DNA of 35,980 nucleotides from Planctomycetota bacterium (GTDB lineage Bacteria; Planctomycetota; Planctomycetia; Pirellulales; Pirellulaceae): the NCBI GenBank assembly GCA_963204965.1, contig CAUJKA010000466.1, positions 1 through 35,980 of the forward strand. Reading direction: 5' to 3'. Numbering within the stretch: position 1 is the first letter of the stretch; each line of letters begins with the position of its first letter. Of this stretch, positions 18,506 through 28,440 are shown piece by piece. The notes below the pieces were generated by a model. That model searched no databases. It saw only the letters and a list, made by a program, of their open reading frames with translations, and was not told the origin of the DNA. The translations under genes were made by a program, and so were the position numbers.

Positions 18506-19687
18506 CTAGGCGGTTACTTTGGTAACGACGCCGGAGCCGACGGTTTTGCCGCCTTCGCGGATGGCGAAGTGATCGCCGGTGGTTAGGGCGATGGGTTGCA
18601 GCAATTCAACGTTCAACTGCACACCGTCTCCAGGCATGGCCATTTGGACGCCGCCGATGACGTGAGTCTTGCCGGTGACGTTAGCGGTGCGGAAGAAGAA
18701 TTGTGGCGTGTAGCCGTCGAAGAACGGCGTGTGACGTCCGCCTTCTTCCTTCTTAAGCACATACACTTCCGCTTCGAACAATCGACGTGGTGTCACCGAA
18801 CCGCGTGCGGCAAGCACTTGGCCCTTGTGAACTGCATCATGCGCTGTTTTGCGAAGCAAACAACCAACGTTGTCACCCGCGCGACCGGACTCGAGGACTT
18901 CGGCGAACGATTCGACTTGCGTGACAACGTCACTGACTGTCAGATCGGTCAAACCAACAATCTCGATGGCATCACCGGAGCGCACCATGCCTTGCTCGAT
19001 CTTGCCAGTCACCACAGTTCCGCGGCCAGCGATTGAAAACACGTTCTCGATGGGCATCAAAAACGGCTTGTCGATCAGTCGTACTGGATCAGGAATCGTA
19101 GTATCGAGTGCATGAAGCAAGTCATTGATACACGCGATCGATTCAACATCGGTCGGATTGTCGTGAGCCAACTTCGCAGAACCACGAATCACAGGTACTT
19201 CAGCGCCGGCGAATCCGTACCGTGTGAGCATTTCACGCAGTTCGACTTCCACTAGCTCAAGCAGCTCGGGGTCTTGGACCATGTCGCACTTGTTCATGAA
19301 CACAACCAAGTGTGGCACGCCAACTTGACGTGCCAGCAAGATGTGTTCACGAGTCTGCGGCATCGGTCCTTCTGCGGCCGAGACCAAGAGCACCGCGCCG
19401 TCCATTTGAGCCGCGCCAGTGATCATGTTCTTGATGTAGTCGGCGTGACCAGGACAATCGATGTGCGCGTACGTTCGGCTCTCCGTTTCGTACTTGACGT
19501 GCGAAGCCAAAATGGTGACGGTCTTGTTCTTGTCTCGTTCAATACCTCCCTTGGCAATCTCTTGGTATGTCTTCACCCTGGCCAAACCCTTGGCGGCTTG
19601 GACGCGAAGCAACGCGGCTGTGAGTGTGGTCTTGCCGTGGTCGATGTGACCGATGGTTCCGACGTTGACGTTCATCTTAGTAACCAT
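18506..19687 (-). CDS. tuf: Translation elongation factor Tu (isolated, somewhat diverged copy)
   Basis: This 393-residue GTPase delivers aminoacyl-tRNA to the ribosome. All G motifs are intact: P-loop GHIDHGKT (13-20), DCPGH (77-81, with the catalytic-type His81), NKCD (132-135) and GSA in G5. Switch I reads KNKTVTI in place of RGITI, a form I associate with planctomycete EF-Tu. Domain 2 ([13 protein letters not shown]) and domain 3 ([37 protein letters not shown]) are complete. The N-terminus is about 5-6 residues shorter than in Escherichia coli. AAAGGAGG nine bases before ATG 19687 fixes the start; an in-frame ATG 45 bases upstream lacks a site. The gene stands alone, flanked by terminators, not in the usual ribosomal-protein or secE-nusG cluster, and several positions differ from the usual consensus ([18 protein letters not shown]). 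It may be a second tuf copy; it looks fully functional. Confidence 0.95.
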   Translation of the reverse strand: MVTKMNVNVGTIGHIDHGKTTLTAALLRVQAAKGLARVKTYQEIAKGGIERDKNKTVTILASHVKYETESRTYAHIDCPGHADYIKNMITGAAQMDGAVLLVSAAEGPMPQTREHILLARQVGVPHLVVFMNKCDMVQDPELLELVEVELREMLTRYGFAGAEVPVIRGSAKLAHDNPTDVESIACINDLLHALDTTIPDPVRLIDKPFLMPIENVFSIAGRGTVVTGKIEQGMVRSGDAIEIVGLTDLTVSDVVTQVESFAEVLESGRAGDNVGCLLRKTAHDAVHKGQVLAARGSVTPRRLFEAEVYVLKKEEGGRHTPFFDGYTPQFFFRTANVTGKTHVIGGVQMAMPGDGVQLNVELLQPIALTTGDHFAIREGGKTVGSGVVTKVTA

Positions 19688-19840
19688 AGCTCTAAACCTC
19701 CTTTGTTGAGGAAACACATGCCCGCTGGCCAATCGCGCAGGTGAGCAGCCTACGCAATCTTTTTGTGCACTCGCAGCGCCAGAGCAGCCGACATGTCAAA
19801 CAGAAAAATCGATGCCACTTCGCTCGATGTAATGTCGAGC

Positions 19841-19882
19841 AAAACGAAAAAAGCCCGCCTAATCAGGTGACCAGGCGGGCTT
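19841..19882 (-). terminator. Strong intrinsic terminator upstream of tuf, same strand
   Basis: Reading the minus strand, GCCCGCCT (19880-19873 side) pairs with AGGCGGGC (19860-19853 side), 8 pairs extended by A-T pairs, followed by TTTTTT. It is oriented to stop transcription towards tuf, about 155 bases before its start codon. No recognised gene lies directly upstream on that strand; only short frames at 19916-19990 are present. It either ends a small unrecognised transcript or works as an attenuator in a tuf leader. Confidence 0.8.
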
Positions 19883-20044
19883 GGGGAATTCTTATTGTGT
19901 TGCAACAACGTACCCTCACCGCCTCACCAGTGGTCTGATGAGTCGTTTGAGTTTGATTCGTTGCTGTTGAATTGATTCATGGTTTGGCATTACTCCTGCT
20001 GAACGACATGGACGGATGCACAGCGTGAAACGTTCGCGCAGAAG

Positions 20045-20128
20045 TCCAAGAATTTGAAGCCACGAAAAGGCACAAAGAGCACAAAAAGGGAAGTTCACAA
20101 CCGGAGAGTTTTTACGATTCGTGTTTCT
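20045..20128. repeat. CACGAAA/CACAAAG-type intergenic repeat
   Basis: The stretch contains AAGCCACGAAAAGGCACAAAG near 20055 (in parts) and, about 50 bases on, TTCGTGTTTCTTCGTG, which is roughly its inverted counterpart. Similar A-rich wording (CACGTAAAGGTCACGAAAAC) is at 35917-35936. It carries no gene; a 117-codon minus-strand frame through it is a translation of the repeat. Confidence 0.5.
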
Positions 20129-20386
20129 TCGTGAAGTCCAAGCTACCGCCATGACACAGGGTAGCTCTCGAAAATAGAAGATTGCCTGGTTGATAATCTT
20201 CGATGTTTCTAATGCAAGCGACTGTTTCTGAATGTGACTGTTTGTCTTGGCAGTTCGATGCAAACACACGCGGCTCTAGCCGAGTCCTCGTCGTATCCGA
20301 CGTCGATGCAAGCGATCATGAATAACTGCCTATAAACAAAAACACTGCGACCAGAGGATGTAGCCCATGATCTTAGACCATAATAG

Positions 20387-20518
20387 AATCCTGCTGGTTC
20401 GCCCAGCAGAGTGTTAGGCTTTCTGCTAGTTAGCGGAGATGCAAACAACCTTCTCTTTCGTGCTGTCTTGGAATGTAGCGAGAAGCCTAAGGTACCTACC
20501 GGGCAAGCCGGTGGGATT
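20387..20518 (+). repeat. Dispersed repeat family B, copy 2
   Basis: Starts AATCCTGCTGGTTCGCCCAG, contains GTTAGGCTTT and GAAGCCTAAG, and ends GGGCAAGCCGGTGGGATT. Same order of blocks as copy 1 (9932-10103) and copy 3 (20865-20950), with a different middle about 40 bases longer than copy 3. Confidence 0.7.
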
Positions 20519-20597
20519 GAAAACCGAAAAGTGAGGATGTGGCTTTGGTAAGAAAATGAGAGCAAGAAAAATGGGGAAAACGGTGCAGAGATGGATA

Positions 20598-20656
20598 CCA
20601 CTAATCTTCACTGATTGGCACTAATGATTAGTGGAGATTAGAGCTGATTAGTGGTT
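20598..20656. repeat. ATTAGTGG palindromic repeat
   Basis: The stretch opens with ACCACTAATC (20598-20607) and closes with GATTAGTGGT (20647-20656), a perfect 10-bp inverted pair. Between them lie GCACTAAT and ATTAGTGGAGATTAG, variants of the same word. It is low-complexity, non-coding and able to fold into a cruciform. Confidence 0.65.
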
Positions 20657-20726
20657 GAAGATGGTTGTGATGTGGGATTGATGAGACTGAGATTGGTCGT
20701 GAGTGATCGACTTCGGTCCGCACTTC

Positions 20727-20824
20727 TTGCCCTCACCGCTTATGGCTCGCACTACTCACCACGCGACTCTCCCGCGAATAGAGTTGGAACGCTAAACGGT
20801 TATGTAATGCGCGCGGGAGAGTTC
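20727..20824 (-). repeat. Dispersed palindrome-bearing repeat, family A, copy 2
   Basis: Inverted relative to copy 1 (4481-4576). The first half, including CCCTCACCGCTTATGGCTCG and GACTCTCCCGCGAAT, and the end GCGCGCGGGAGAGTTC match nearly base for base; about 20 bases in the middle vary. Lies between two family B copies in the gene-poor stretch 19883-21151. Confidence 0.8.
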
Positions 20825-20864
20825 ATTGCTCGTGCTGTATAGACAAACTAGCTGCTGAAGTCTG

Positions 20865-20950
20865 AACCCTGCTGGCTTGCCCAGTAGATTGTTAGGCTTC
20901 GGGCGGTAGCGAAAAGCCTAAGCGAACCGGTCGGGCAAGCCGGTGGGATT
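20865..20950 (+). repeat. Dispersed repeat family B, copy 3
   Basis: Starts AACCCTGCTGGCTTGCCCAG, contains TTAGGCTTC and AAGCCTAAG in inverted arrangement, and ends GGGCAAGCCGGTGGGATT. It is the shortest copy and probably shows the core of the family. Confidence 0.7.
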
Positions 20951-20994
20951 GAGCGATTTTCATGCACTCTCCTGGGGGTTAGCGGTCAATTCAC

Positions 20995-21023
20995 TTTGCA
21001 CTGAGATCGTCGGTTACTAAGCT
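20995..21023 (+). promoter_or_regulatory. Candidate promoter of the first PSCyt1-DUF1501 operon
   Basis: TTTGCA (20995-21000) and TAAGCT (21018-21023) are 17 bases apart and lie about 130 bases before the preferred start codon. The match to consensus is moderate. Confidence 0.3.
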
Positions 21024-21151
21024 ATTGGGTGATAAGGGCATCGTGCTACACTTTGGCTGTGCTACGATGTTGGCGATGTCAACGTCAGCTTGATATCGAC
21101 GTAGATGGTCCTAGCTGTGTAAGCGTACTCCTGGCGAAATGCAAAAGACAA

Positions 21152-24100
21152 ATGTGCAAACGAAGGTTGAGCTTGTTTCTGGTTGTGATCTTGATATTGC
21201 TCAAGCTTACTAGCGGTGAGGTCACAAGCAGCGATACGGGCACTGTAGCAACAATAAATACAGAAACAACAAGTACTGAAACTATCAGCGAGAAAACAGC
21301 GATTCGGTTCGATCGACATGTACGACCGATTCTTTCGGATGCGTGCTTTCAATGCCATGGACCTGATGAAGCTAAGCGAGAAGGAGGGCTGAGGCTTGAT
21401 GTCTCCGAGGCTGCGATCAAAGGTGGTGACTCGGGACCAGCGATTGTTGCAGGCCGTCTCGACGCCAGCGAAGTCTGGAAACGAGTGACCTCGAACGATC
21501 CAGACTTGGTGATGCCGCCTCCTAAGTCCGGAAAGACTTTGAAGCCTGAACAGATTGCCGTCCTCAAGCAATGGATTAACGATGGTGCTGAATTCCAAGG
21601 GCATTGGGCTTTTCAACGTGTTGAACGGCCGAGCGTCCCGACAGTAGACGGCGTAGATAATCCGATCGATGCGTTCATCAGAAAAAGACTGGCGGAAGCC
21701 GGACTGGTGCCTTCGCCCGAAGCGTCTCGAGAAACGTTGATTCGCCGAGCGAGTCTTGATCTGACTGGATTGCCGCCGACGTTAGCAGAGATCGATGCAT
21801 TCGTATCTGACTCGTCCCCCCAAGCTTACGAAAAGGTCGTGGATCGATTGCTTTCGTCGCCGCACTACGGTGAGCAGATGGCCATGCAGTGGCTCGACTT
21901 CGCAAGATACGCTGACAGCAACGGCTTTCAAACAGATTCGTCGCGTCAAATGTCGCCGTGGCGCGACTGGGTGATCGAGGCGTTCAATCGTAATCTGCCG
22001 TTTGATCAATTCACAATCGATCAACTTGCTGGTGATCTGCTACCCAATCCGACTGTAGAGCAGATTGTCGCGACTGGGTTTCATCGCAACGTGAAGCTCA
22101 ACGGCGAAGGAGGTCGCATTCAAGAGGAATGGTTTGCCGAGACGGTCATTGATCGCGTGGAAACAACAGGGCTAACCTGGATGGCTTTGACCTTTAACTG
22201 TTGTCGTTGCCATGATCACAAGTACGATCCCGTCTCGCAAAAGGAGTTTTATCAGCTCTTCGCATTTTTCAATTCGGTAGATGAGTCCGGAGTGCTCGAC
22301 GCGGAAGGCAGTAACAGTCGGCCCGTTCAGAAGATCCCAACTGCCGATCATGCAAAGCGGCTTGCTGAGCTTCAAAAGGTGATTTCCGATGCAGAGTCGA
22401 AGCTTACAGAGCAGAAGTCTACCTCGGGCGATCGCCAACAAGCTTGGGAGGTTTACTTTGCTAAGCAGTTGTCAGAGAATGCGCAGACCTGGAGCCTCTT
22501 ATCGCCACAAGAAGTGAAAAGCCTAGGCGGCGCGACTCTCACGGAGCAGTCGGATCATAGCTGGTTGGCAAGCGGCAAGAATCCCGCTAACGACGAGTAT
22601 CAAATCAAGGCGAAAGTCTCGTCTGGTACGGTTTCAGGAATACTGCTCGAGGCCTTTCCAGATGCTTCGTTGCCGAACCAAAGCTTAGGACGATACTCCA
22701 ATGGCAATTTCGTTTTGAGCGATGTGGATTTTGAGCTCACCGCGCCGTCGTTGGAAAAGCCTATTCAAGCTGAAATTGCGAAAGCTGTTTCGGACTATGA
22801 TCAGCCGGGATGGCCAGTCAGTGCAATTGTCGATGGTAAACCGAAACGCAAAGGCAAGAACGGCAAAGGCTGGGCTGTGGATGGACCGACCAAGCGCGAG
22901 AATCGCAAGGCCATGTTCTTATTCGCTTCGCCAATCAAGATTCCTGAGGATGCAACAATTACCATCATGCTCAAGCATGATGCCATTGGAGGACACAACA
23001 TCGGCCGCTTCCGTCTCTCGACAACAGACTGGCCAGCTGAAAACGTCAAGCTCGATGGAGTGTCGGTTGCGGACTCTCTTCGTATAGCAATCATGACTTC
23101 TAAGGCGGATCGTAGTAAGGAACAGCTCATTGAGATCGCCAAGTTCTTCCGAGAGAACGCAGACACAGAAGTCAAACAAGCCGAACAGGTTGTTGCATCA
23201 GCTAAGAAAGCAGTGGCTGACTTTGAGGCGAGCATCCCGACAGTGATGGTGATGAAAGAGTTGCCTCAGCCTCGCCAAGCAGTTCTTCTCAATCGAGGGC
23301 AATACGATCAGCCGGGAGATAAGGTTGAGCGACGAGTACCCGCTGCCTTGCCGCCATTGCCCGAAGGAGCTGCGGTCAATCGATTTGGGCTCGCTCAATG
23401 GTTGGTGTCTCGCGATCATCCGCTGACAGCGCGAGTTTGGGTGAATCGAGCTTGGGAAAAATTCTTTGGCGCGGGGCTCGTTCGGACAACCGAGAATCTT
23501 GGCTCGCAAGCGGAGTTCCCTTCGCATCCAGAGTTGCTCGATTGGTTGGCCGTTGAGTTCATGGAGCCGACGACTTTAACAACAGTCGGTGGAAAGCCTG
23601 CAGCCAAATGGGATATGAAGGCTCTCCAAAAGCAGATCATGATGAGTGTTGCTTATCGTCAGAGTGCTCGCGTTACGACAGACTTAGATCCTGAGAATCG
23701 GCTGCTGAGTCGTGGTCCGCGCGTTCGCTTATCAGCCGAGAACGCTCGCGATCAAGCACTGGCAATCTCCGGGTTATTGGTACCAAAGATTGGAGGTCCA
23801 AGTGTTCGCCCCTACATGCCCGAAGGCGTTTGGGATGAAACTAGTAGGTACGGCGATCTGCGAGGTTATAAACCCGATATGGGTGACGGTCTTTATCGAA
23901 GAACGCTTTACACGATTTGGAAGCGAACTGCTCCACCGCCTTCGTTGATGCTCTTCGATGCGCCGGCTCGTGAGATCTGCACGGTGAAGAGGTCCAGAAC
24001 GAATACGCCACTTCAAGCTTTGGCATTGCTCAATGAAGTCACCTACGTCGAGGCTGCTAGAAAACTTGGTGAGCGGATGATGATTGAAGGCGGATCGACT

Positions 24101-24352
24101 GTTGAAGAAAGGCTCACTTACGGCTTTCGTGTGGTGACTTCACGCAGACCCACAAACGATGAACTGAAAGTACTTGAGGAAGGGTTCAATGAAGATCTCG
24201 AACGGTTTCAGTCGAATCCGGAAGCAACAAAGCAGTACTTGAGCTTCGGAACCAGCCCACTATCTGAGACTGTGAAGGTAAGCGAGCTTGCCGCATATTC
24301 GCTCACCGCCAACATTCTGCTTAACCTTGATGAAGTCGTCACGCGGGAATGA
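21152..24352 (+). CDS. PSCyt1-DUF1549-DUF1553 protein (planctomycete cytochrome-type envelope protein)
   Basis: This 1066-residue protein has the fused planctomycete layout. A signal peptide ([22 protein letters not shown]) justifies ATG 21152 over an ATA or other codon near 21029. The PSCyt1 domain (about 45-135) carries the haem-binding motif CFQCH at 65-69 and [11 protein letters not shown] after it. DUF1549/PSCyt2 (about 160-370) contains [13 protein letters not shown] and the conserved CCRCHDHK at 350-357. About 385-700 is a segment rich in strands and then a Lys/Glu helix, absent from the shorter paralogue at 26153. DUF1553/PSD1 (about 700-1060) holds [29 protein letters not shown] and [13 protein letters not shown]. 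The protein is exported and probably binds haem; the reaction is unknown, though redox or polymer-handling roles have been proposed for the family. The DUF1501 gene follows after 66 bases as an operon. Confidence 0.92.
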   Translation: MCKRRLSLFLVVILILLKLTSGEVTSSDTGTVATINTETTSTETISEKTAIRFDRHVRPILSDACFQCHGPDEAKREGGLRLDVSEAAIKGGDSGPAIVAGRLDASEVWKRVTSNDPDLVMPPPKSGKTLKPEQIAVLKQWINDGAEFQGHWAFQRVERPSVPTVDGVDNPIDAFIRKRLAEAGLVPSPEASRETLIRRASLDLTGLPPTLAEIDAFVSDSSPQAYEKVVDRLLSSPHYGEQMAMQWLDFARYADSNGFQTDSSRQMSPWRDWVIEAFNRNLPFDQFTIDQLAGDLLPNPTVEQIVATGFHRNVKLNGEGGRIQEEWFAETVIDRVETTGLTWMALTFNCCRCHDHKYDPVSQKEFYQLFAFFNSVDESGVLDAEGSNSRPVQKIPTADHAKRLAELQKVISDAESKLTEQKSTSGDRQQAWEVYFAKQLSENAQTWSLLSPQEVKSLGGATLTEQSDHSWLASGKNPANDEYQIKAKVSSGTVSGILLEAFPDASLPNQSLGRYSNGNFVLSDVDFELTAPSLEKPIQAEIAKAVSDYDQPGWPVSAIVDGKPKRKGKNGKGWAVDGPTKRENRKAMFLFASPIKIPEDATITIMLKHDAIGGHNIGRFRLSTTDWPAENVKLDGVSVADSLRIAIMTSKADRSKEQLIEIAKFFRENADTEVKQAEQVVASAKKAVADFEASIPTVMVMKELPQPRQAVLLNRGQYDQPGDKVERRVPAALPPLPEGAAVNRFGLAQWLVSRDHPLTARVWVNRAWEKFFGAGLVRTTENLGSQAEFPSHPELLDWLAVEFMEPTTLTTVGGKPAAKWDMKALQKQIMMSVAYRQSARVTTDLDPENRLLSRGPRVRLSAENARDQALAISGLLVPKIGGPSVRPYMPEGVWDETSRYGDLRGYKPDMGDGLYRRTLYTIWKRTAPPPSLMLFDAPAREICTVKRSRTNTPLQALALLNEVTYVEAARKLGERMMIEGGSTVEERLTYGFRVVTSRRPTNDELKVLEEGFNEDLERFQSNPEATKQYLSFGTSPLSETVKVSELAAYSLTANILLNLDEVVTRE

Positions 24353-24418
24353 GTCCCTTTCAGACTCAGCTTCATCACAATACGAAACACACAAAACTGC
24401 ATCCGACCGAAGAAACAG

Positions 24419-25864
24419 ATGACTCGTAACTTTCAAATCATCGACCGACTCAATCGCCGTACATTCTTACAAGCTTCGGCTTCTGGAATTGGATCGGCAG
24501 CGCTTGCCAGCGTATTACAAGGAGATGCTGCGGCGCATACTTTAGCACAGCAGTCGCCGTTCCATCATGCACCCAAAGCGAAGCGGATTATCTATCTGTT
24601 TCAATCAGGGGCGCCATCGCAGATGGATCTCTTTGATCCCAAGCCTGCCATGGCAGATAAACGTGGCACAGACTTGCCTGATTCGATTCGCAAGGGGCAA
24701 CGACTGACGACGATGACTTCAGGGCAATCAAAGTTTCCTGTTGCTCCGTCGATCTTTAAGTTTGCGCAGCACGGCGAATCTGGAATGTGGATGAGTGAGA
24801 TACTGCCTCACATGTCCAAGATGGCTGATGAGTTTTGTATGATCCGCTCGCTTAACACCGAGGCGATTAACCATGACCCGGCGATCACGTTTTGTCAGAC
24901 CGGATCGCAACTGGCGGGGCGCCCGAGTATTGGTTCATGGGCCAGTTATGGACTGGGGAGTGAAAACAAAGACCTTCCGGCTTACGTGGTGCTTACATCG
25001 TTTGGTTCGGGTCGCCCGGATGATCAGCCCCTGTATGATCGGCTTTGGGGATCGGGTTTTCTGCCGACGATGCACCAAGGGGTTAAGTTTCGCAATCAGG
25101 GAGATGCGGTACTCTATCTTTCCAACCCGCCGGGGATCGATAGCAACACTCGACGCAGCACGCTCGATCGCCTCAAACAGCTCAACACGCAACATTTGGA
25201 AACGCTGCATGATCCAGAGATTGAGACGCGGATTGCTCAATATGAAATGGCGTTTCGAATGCAGACCAGCGTGCCAGAGTTGCTCGATCTGAAGGACGAA
25301 CCGAAGAGCGTGTTAGAAATGTATGGGGCAGATGTCTCGCGGCCTGGGTCGTATGCTGCAAATTGTTTGCTGGCTCGGCGACTTGCGGAACGTGATGTTC
25401 GTTTTGTTCAGTTGTTCCACATGGGCTGGGATCATCACGGTGGGTTGCCCAACGCAATTAAAGGTCAATGTCGTGACACCGATCAAGCGACGGCTGCGCT
25501 GATAACAGACCTGAGGCAGCGAGGTTTGCTTGACGATACGCTGATCGTGTGGGGAGGCGAGTTTGGGCGAACAATCTATTCGCAAGGTGGAGTGACTGAG
25601 ACCGACTATGGTCGCGACCATCATCCGCGATGCTTCACAATCTTAATGGCGGGAGCTGGTGTGAAGAAGGGACTGACCTACGGCGTGACGGATGATTTCT
25701 GTTACAACATTCTTGAGAACCCCGTGCATGTGCATGATCTCAACGCCACCGTCCTTCACTTAATGGGCATCGATCACACACGACTAACGTATCGTTATCA
25801 GGGTCGCGATTTCCGGCTAACCGACATCCACGGCGAAGTTGTGCGTGATGTTTTGGTTTCGTAG
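24419..25864 (+). CDS. DUF1501 protein, Tat-exported, partner of the preceding PSCyt1 protein
   Basis: The 481-residue protein belongs to DUF1501, an alkaline-phosphatase/sulfatase-like superfamily group. A twin-arginine signal with Arg13-Arg14 (NRRTFLQAS) and a short Ala-rich stretch lead export of a folded protein. Family signatures follow: [16 protein letters not shown] (about 61-76), [42 protein letters not shown] (His-rich, about 338-346), [13 protein letters not shown] and [11 protein letters not shown] (about 397-407). The His/Asp-rich motifs resemble metal-binding sites of the superfamily but a substrate is not known. It lies 66 bases after the PSCyt1 gene, a pairing seen again at 26153-29919 and widely in Planctomycetes, so the two probably work together. 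GAAG lies just before ATG 24419. Confidence 0.92.
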   Translation: MTRNFQIIDRLNRRTFLQASASGIGSAALASVLQGDAAAHTLAQQSPFHHAPKAKRIIYLFQSGAPSQMDLFDPKPAMADKRGTDLPDSIRKGQRLTTMTSGQSKFPVAPSIFKFAQHGESGMWMSEILPHMSKMADEFCMIRSLNTEAINHDPAITFCQTGSQLAGRPSIGSWASYGLGSENKDLPAYVVLTSFGSGRPDDQPLYDRLWGSGFLPTMHQGVKFRNQGDAVLYLSNPPGIDSNTRRSTLDRLKQLNTQHLETLHDPEIETRIAQYEMAFRMQTSVPELLDLKDEPKSVLEMYGADVSRPGSYAANCLLARRLAERDVRFVQLFHMGWDHHGGLPNAIKGQCRDTDQATAALITDLRQRGLLDDTLIVWGGEFGRTIYSQGGVTETDYGRDHHPRCFTILMAGAGVKKGLTYGVTDDFCYNILENPVHVHDLNATVLHLMGIDHTRLTYRYQGRDFRLTDIHGEVVRDVLVS

Positions 25865-26134
25865 TGGGATTCGCCAGAAGTTTTGTAGTGGGATTCGCCA
25901 GAATTCCTGCACTGTAGGTAGTCGACTCGCATGAGTCGCCATAACCTTTTGCAAGAATCACTTGCGAGACAATGAAGCGTGATTTTCGATTAAGCTTTAT
26001 TGTTTGGAATTCTGGCAAAGAGGAAGACCGGAACTACGACGAAGACGGGAATTCTGGCGAATCCCACTACGGTAAGAAGGAACTCTGGCGAGTCCCACTA
26101 CGAGTAAGACGGGAATTCTGGCGATTTCCACTAC
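25861..26134. repeat. Cluster of five 19-22-base repeats in two orientations between the two modules
   Basis: The unit is GTGGGATTCGCCAGAATTC preceded by GTA. Copies run forward at 25861-25879 and 25885-25906, and inverted at 26049-26070, 26080-26101 and 26113-26134, with a partial copy (GGAATTCTGGC) near 26006. The first copy overlaps the stop codon of the DUF1501 gene. Units differ by one to four bases. The 142 bases between the two groups hold no gene. A further diverged copy is at 31502-31522. The facing groups could fold into a long hairpin. Confidence 0.85.
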
Positions 26135-26152
26135 GATGAATTTGGAACCCCG

Positions 26153-28438
26153 ATGAAGAATTTGATCTATGCGTTTGTTCTGACTTGCTGTCTGTTGCTG
26201 TGTGGTCAGCTAACGGCTCAGGATTCGAACGGGAAGAAGTACTCGTACAACCGTGATATCCGACCAGTCTTGGCGGATAAGTGTTTTGCGTGTCATGGCT
26301 TTGATGCCAAACAGCGGCAGGCGAATCTAAGGCTCGATCTAGCCGACGGCGCTTACGGTCTCGCCGACAGTGGACAAAGAGCAATCGTACCTGGTAATCT
26401 CGCGCAGAGCCAACTATGGTTACGAATCCAATCCACCGATGCGGATTCCGTAATGCCGCCCCAAGCATCACATAAGTCGCTAACTGATGGCGAAAAAGAG
26501 ATACTCATGCAATGGATCGAGCAAGGCGCTGAGTATCAAGGACACTGGGCCTTCGAGCCGATCGTGGCGCCGACTTTCAAGGAAGATTCAGAGGCGAACA
26601 AACAATCGACAAAGCTCTCAATCGATGACTGGATTGAGAAGCCGCTTAAGGAGTTGGGCTTCTCGCTGTCACAAGAAGCCGATCACCCTACCCTGCTCCG
26701 CCGGCTTTCGCTAGACCTCACTGGCTTGCCACCCACTCCCGACGAGATCGATGCGTTTGTTAAGGATGATTCTGTGGGTGCTTGGGAGAAGCAGGTCGAG
26801 CGGTTGCTTCAATCGCCGGGCTATGGAGAGAAGATGGCGATGACGTGGTTGGACATGGCTCGCTATGGCGATACTAACGGCTACTTACACGATATCCTGC
26901 GAACGGGTTGGCCATGGCGCGATTGGGTGATTCAGGCTTTTCAAAACGATAAGCCCTTCAATCAGTTTGTCGTCGAGCAAATAGCTGGTGACCTAATCGA
27001 AAATGCAACGCCAGAACAAGTGTTAGCAACGGCCTTCTGTCGCAACCATCTGATTACGTCAGAAGGAGGCACGTTGGCGGCTGAGTTCCTGAATGAGTAT
27101 GCCGCTGATCGAGTTCAGACTTTCGGAACTGCCTTTCTGGGACTGAGTTTGAACTGCTGTCGCTGTCACGATCATAAGTTCGATCCTTTGACTCAAGGTG
27201 ATTTCTACAGCCTGCAGGCTTACTTCAATTCAATCACTGAGAAGCACTCGGAGAACAATACAGCGGTAGCCTACGAGCCATTCATCGAAATTGCCTCGCC
27301 ACTCGCGCCAGATGGCGAGAAAGCTAAAGTGATGATCATGCGGGAGGCACCGGAAGCGACCAAGACGTTTGTATTGACGAGGGGACAATACGATCTGCCC
27401 GATGCCAATCGGCCGGTGAGCCGTACCATTCCAGCGATCTTTCGTAGCAATGACCAAGAGTTTCCGGCAACACGACTTGGGTTAGCTCAGTGGCTTACGT
27501 CAAACGACAATCCACTTCTGGCTCGAGTGACCGTGAACCGCATCTGGCAGAAGTTCTTTGCTCGAGGCCTTGTGCAAACCGTGGATGATTTCGGCGCTCA
27601 GGGCGATTATCCCTCGCATCCCGAGTTGTTAGATCAGCTTGCCTATCAGTTGCAGCACAGCGATCAGTTTGGTGCGTCGCATGCTTGGAGCGTAAAGTTC
27701 ATCGTCCGCCAGATTGTAACTAGCAATGCCTATCGTCAATCGGCTCGAGTTCATGCTGAGTTAATGAGCAAAGATCCTGACAATCGCTTGTTGGGTTATT
27801 TTCCACGACAGCGATTGACCGGGGAGGAGTTGCGTGATCAAGCGATGTTCGTGTCTGGGGTTCTGTCGCCAAAACTCGGCGGGCCTCCAGTCTTTCCGTA
27901 TCAACCCGAAGGACTTTGGGAGGAGCGAGCGAACGAAGGCAGCAACACTAAAGTCTACAAGCGTAGTGAACCTAACGGACTCTACCGAAGAAGCTTGTAC
28001 ACGTTTTGGAAGAGAACGTGCCCTCCACCGCTGATGACTCTTTTTGACGCTCCAGATCGAACCTATTGCACGGTCAAACGATCGACAACGAATACGCCGC
28101 TTCAAGCCTTGGCACTAATGAATGAAGAGCAGTTCTTGGAGTGCGCTAAATTGCTGGCTATTCGCGCGCTGGGTGAACAGTCCGATGATACGCGTCGTAT
28201 GCAAACGATGATGAAGCGGCTGACTGGACGGGAGCTTCGCGCGGATGAACTGGAGTGGACGCGAGCCTTGCTACAACAGTCGCGTGAACGATTTGCGCAG
28301 ACTCCAGAAGACGCCACGGAAATACTCAAGCAAGGTGTATCAGGAGTTCCGGCGGATTATCCGGCTCCCGAATTGGCCGCTTGGATGGTTTTGGCAAACG
28401 CTCTTTTGAATCTCGACGAAGTGCTGGTGAAGAACTAA
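26153..28438 (+). CDS. PSCyt1-DUF1549-DUF1553 protein, short form
   Basis: The 761-residue paralogue of the protein at 21152. It has a signal peptide (MKNLIYAFVLTCCLLLCGQLTAQ), PSCyt1 with CFACH at 44-48, and DUF1549 with WLDMARYGDTNGYLHD and CCRCHDHK at 335-342. It passes directly into DUF1553 ([46 protein letters not shown]) after only about 40 residues, so the roughly 300-residue middle segment of the other protein is missing here. As both ends align well, this is a different family architecture rather than a damaged gene. ATG 26153 follows the repeat cluster by 18 bases with only a weak ribosome-binding site (TTTGGAA). Two bases separate its stop from the next start. Confidence 0.92.
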   Translation: MKNLIYAFVLTCCLLLCGQLTAQDSNGKKYSYNRDIRPVLADKCFACHGFDAKQRQANLRLDLADGAYGLADSGQRAIVPGNLAQSQLWLRIQSTDADSVMPPQASHKSLTDGEKEILMQWIEQGAEYQGHWAFEPIVAPTFKEDSEANKQSTKLSIDDWIEKPLKELGFSLSQEADHPTLLRRLSLDLTGLPPTPDEIDAFVKDDSVGAWEKQVERLLQSPGYGEKMAMTWLDMARYGDTNGYLHDILRTGWPWRDWVIQAFQNDKPFNQFVVEQIAGDLIENATPEQVLATAFCRNHLITSEGGTLAAEFLNEYAADRVQTFGTAFLGLSLNCCRCHDHKFDPLTQGDFYSLQAYFNSITEKHSENNTAVAYEPFIEIASPLAPDGEKAKVMIMREAPEATKTFVLTRGQYDLPDANRPVSRTIPAIFRSNDQEFPATRLGLAQWLTSNDNPLLARVTVNRIWQKFFARGLVQTVDDFGAQGDYPSHPELLDQLAYQLQHSDQFGASHAWSVKFIVRQIVTSNAYRQSARVHAELMSKDPDNRLLGYFPRQRLTGEELRDQAMFVSGVLSPKLGGPPVFPYQPEGLWEERANEGSNTKVYKRSEPNGLYRRSLYTFWKRTCPPPLMTLFDAPDRTYCTVKRSTTNTPLQALALMNEEQFLECAKLLAIRALGEQSDDTRRMQTMMKRLTGRELRADELEWTRALLQQSRERFAQTPEDATEILKQGVSGVPADYPAPELAAWMVLANALLNLDEVLVKN

Positions 28439-28440
28439 TC

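Noticed and set aside
19794..19799. TTGACA (minus strand) as -35 of tuf
   Set aside because: No acceptable -10 element lies 15-19 bases downstream, so I did not list a promoter.
19916..20269. 117-codon minus-strand frame upstream of tuf
   Set aside because: Most of it is a translation of the intergenic repeat at 20045-20128. Only its last 24 codons, next to the terminator, are mentioned as a possible short ORF.
20651..20842. 63-codon plus-strand frame
   Set aside because: It is a translation of repeat family A copy 2 and has no ribosome-binding site.
25861..26134. Possible CRISPR array (regularly repeated ~20-base unit)
   Set aside because: Units occur in both orientations, spacing is irregular (2-142 bases), and no cas genes are near.
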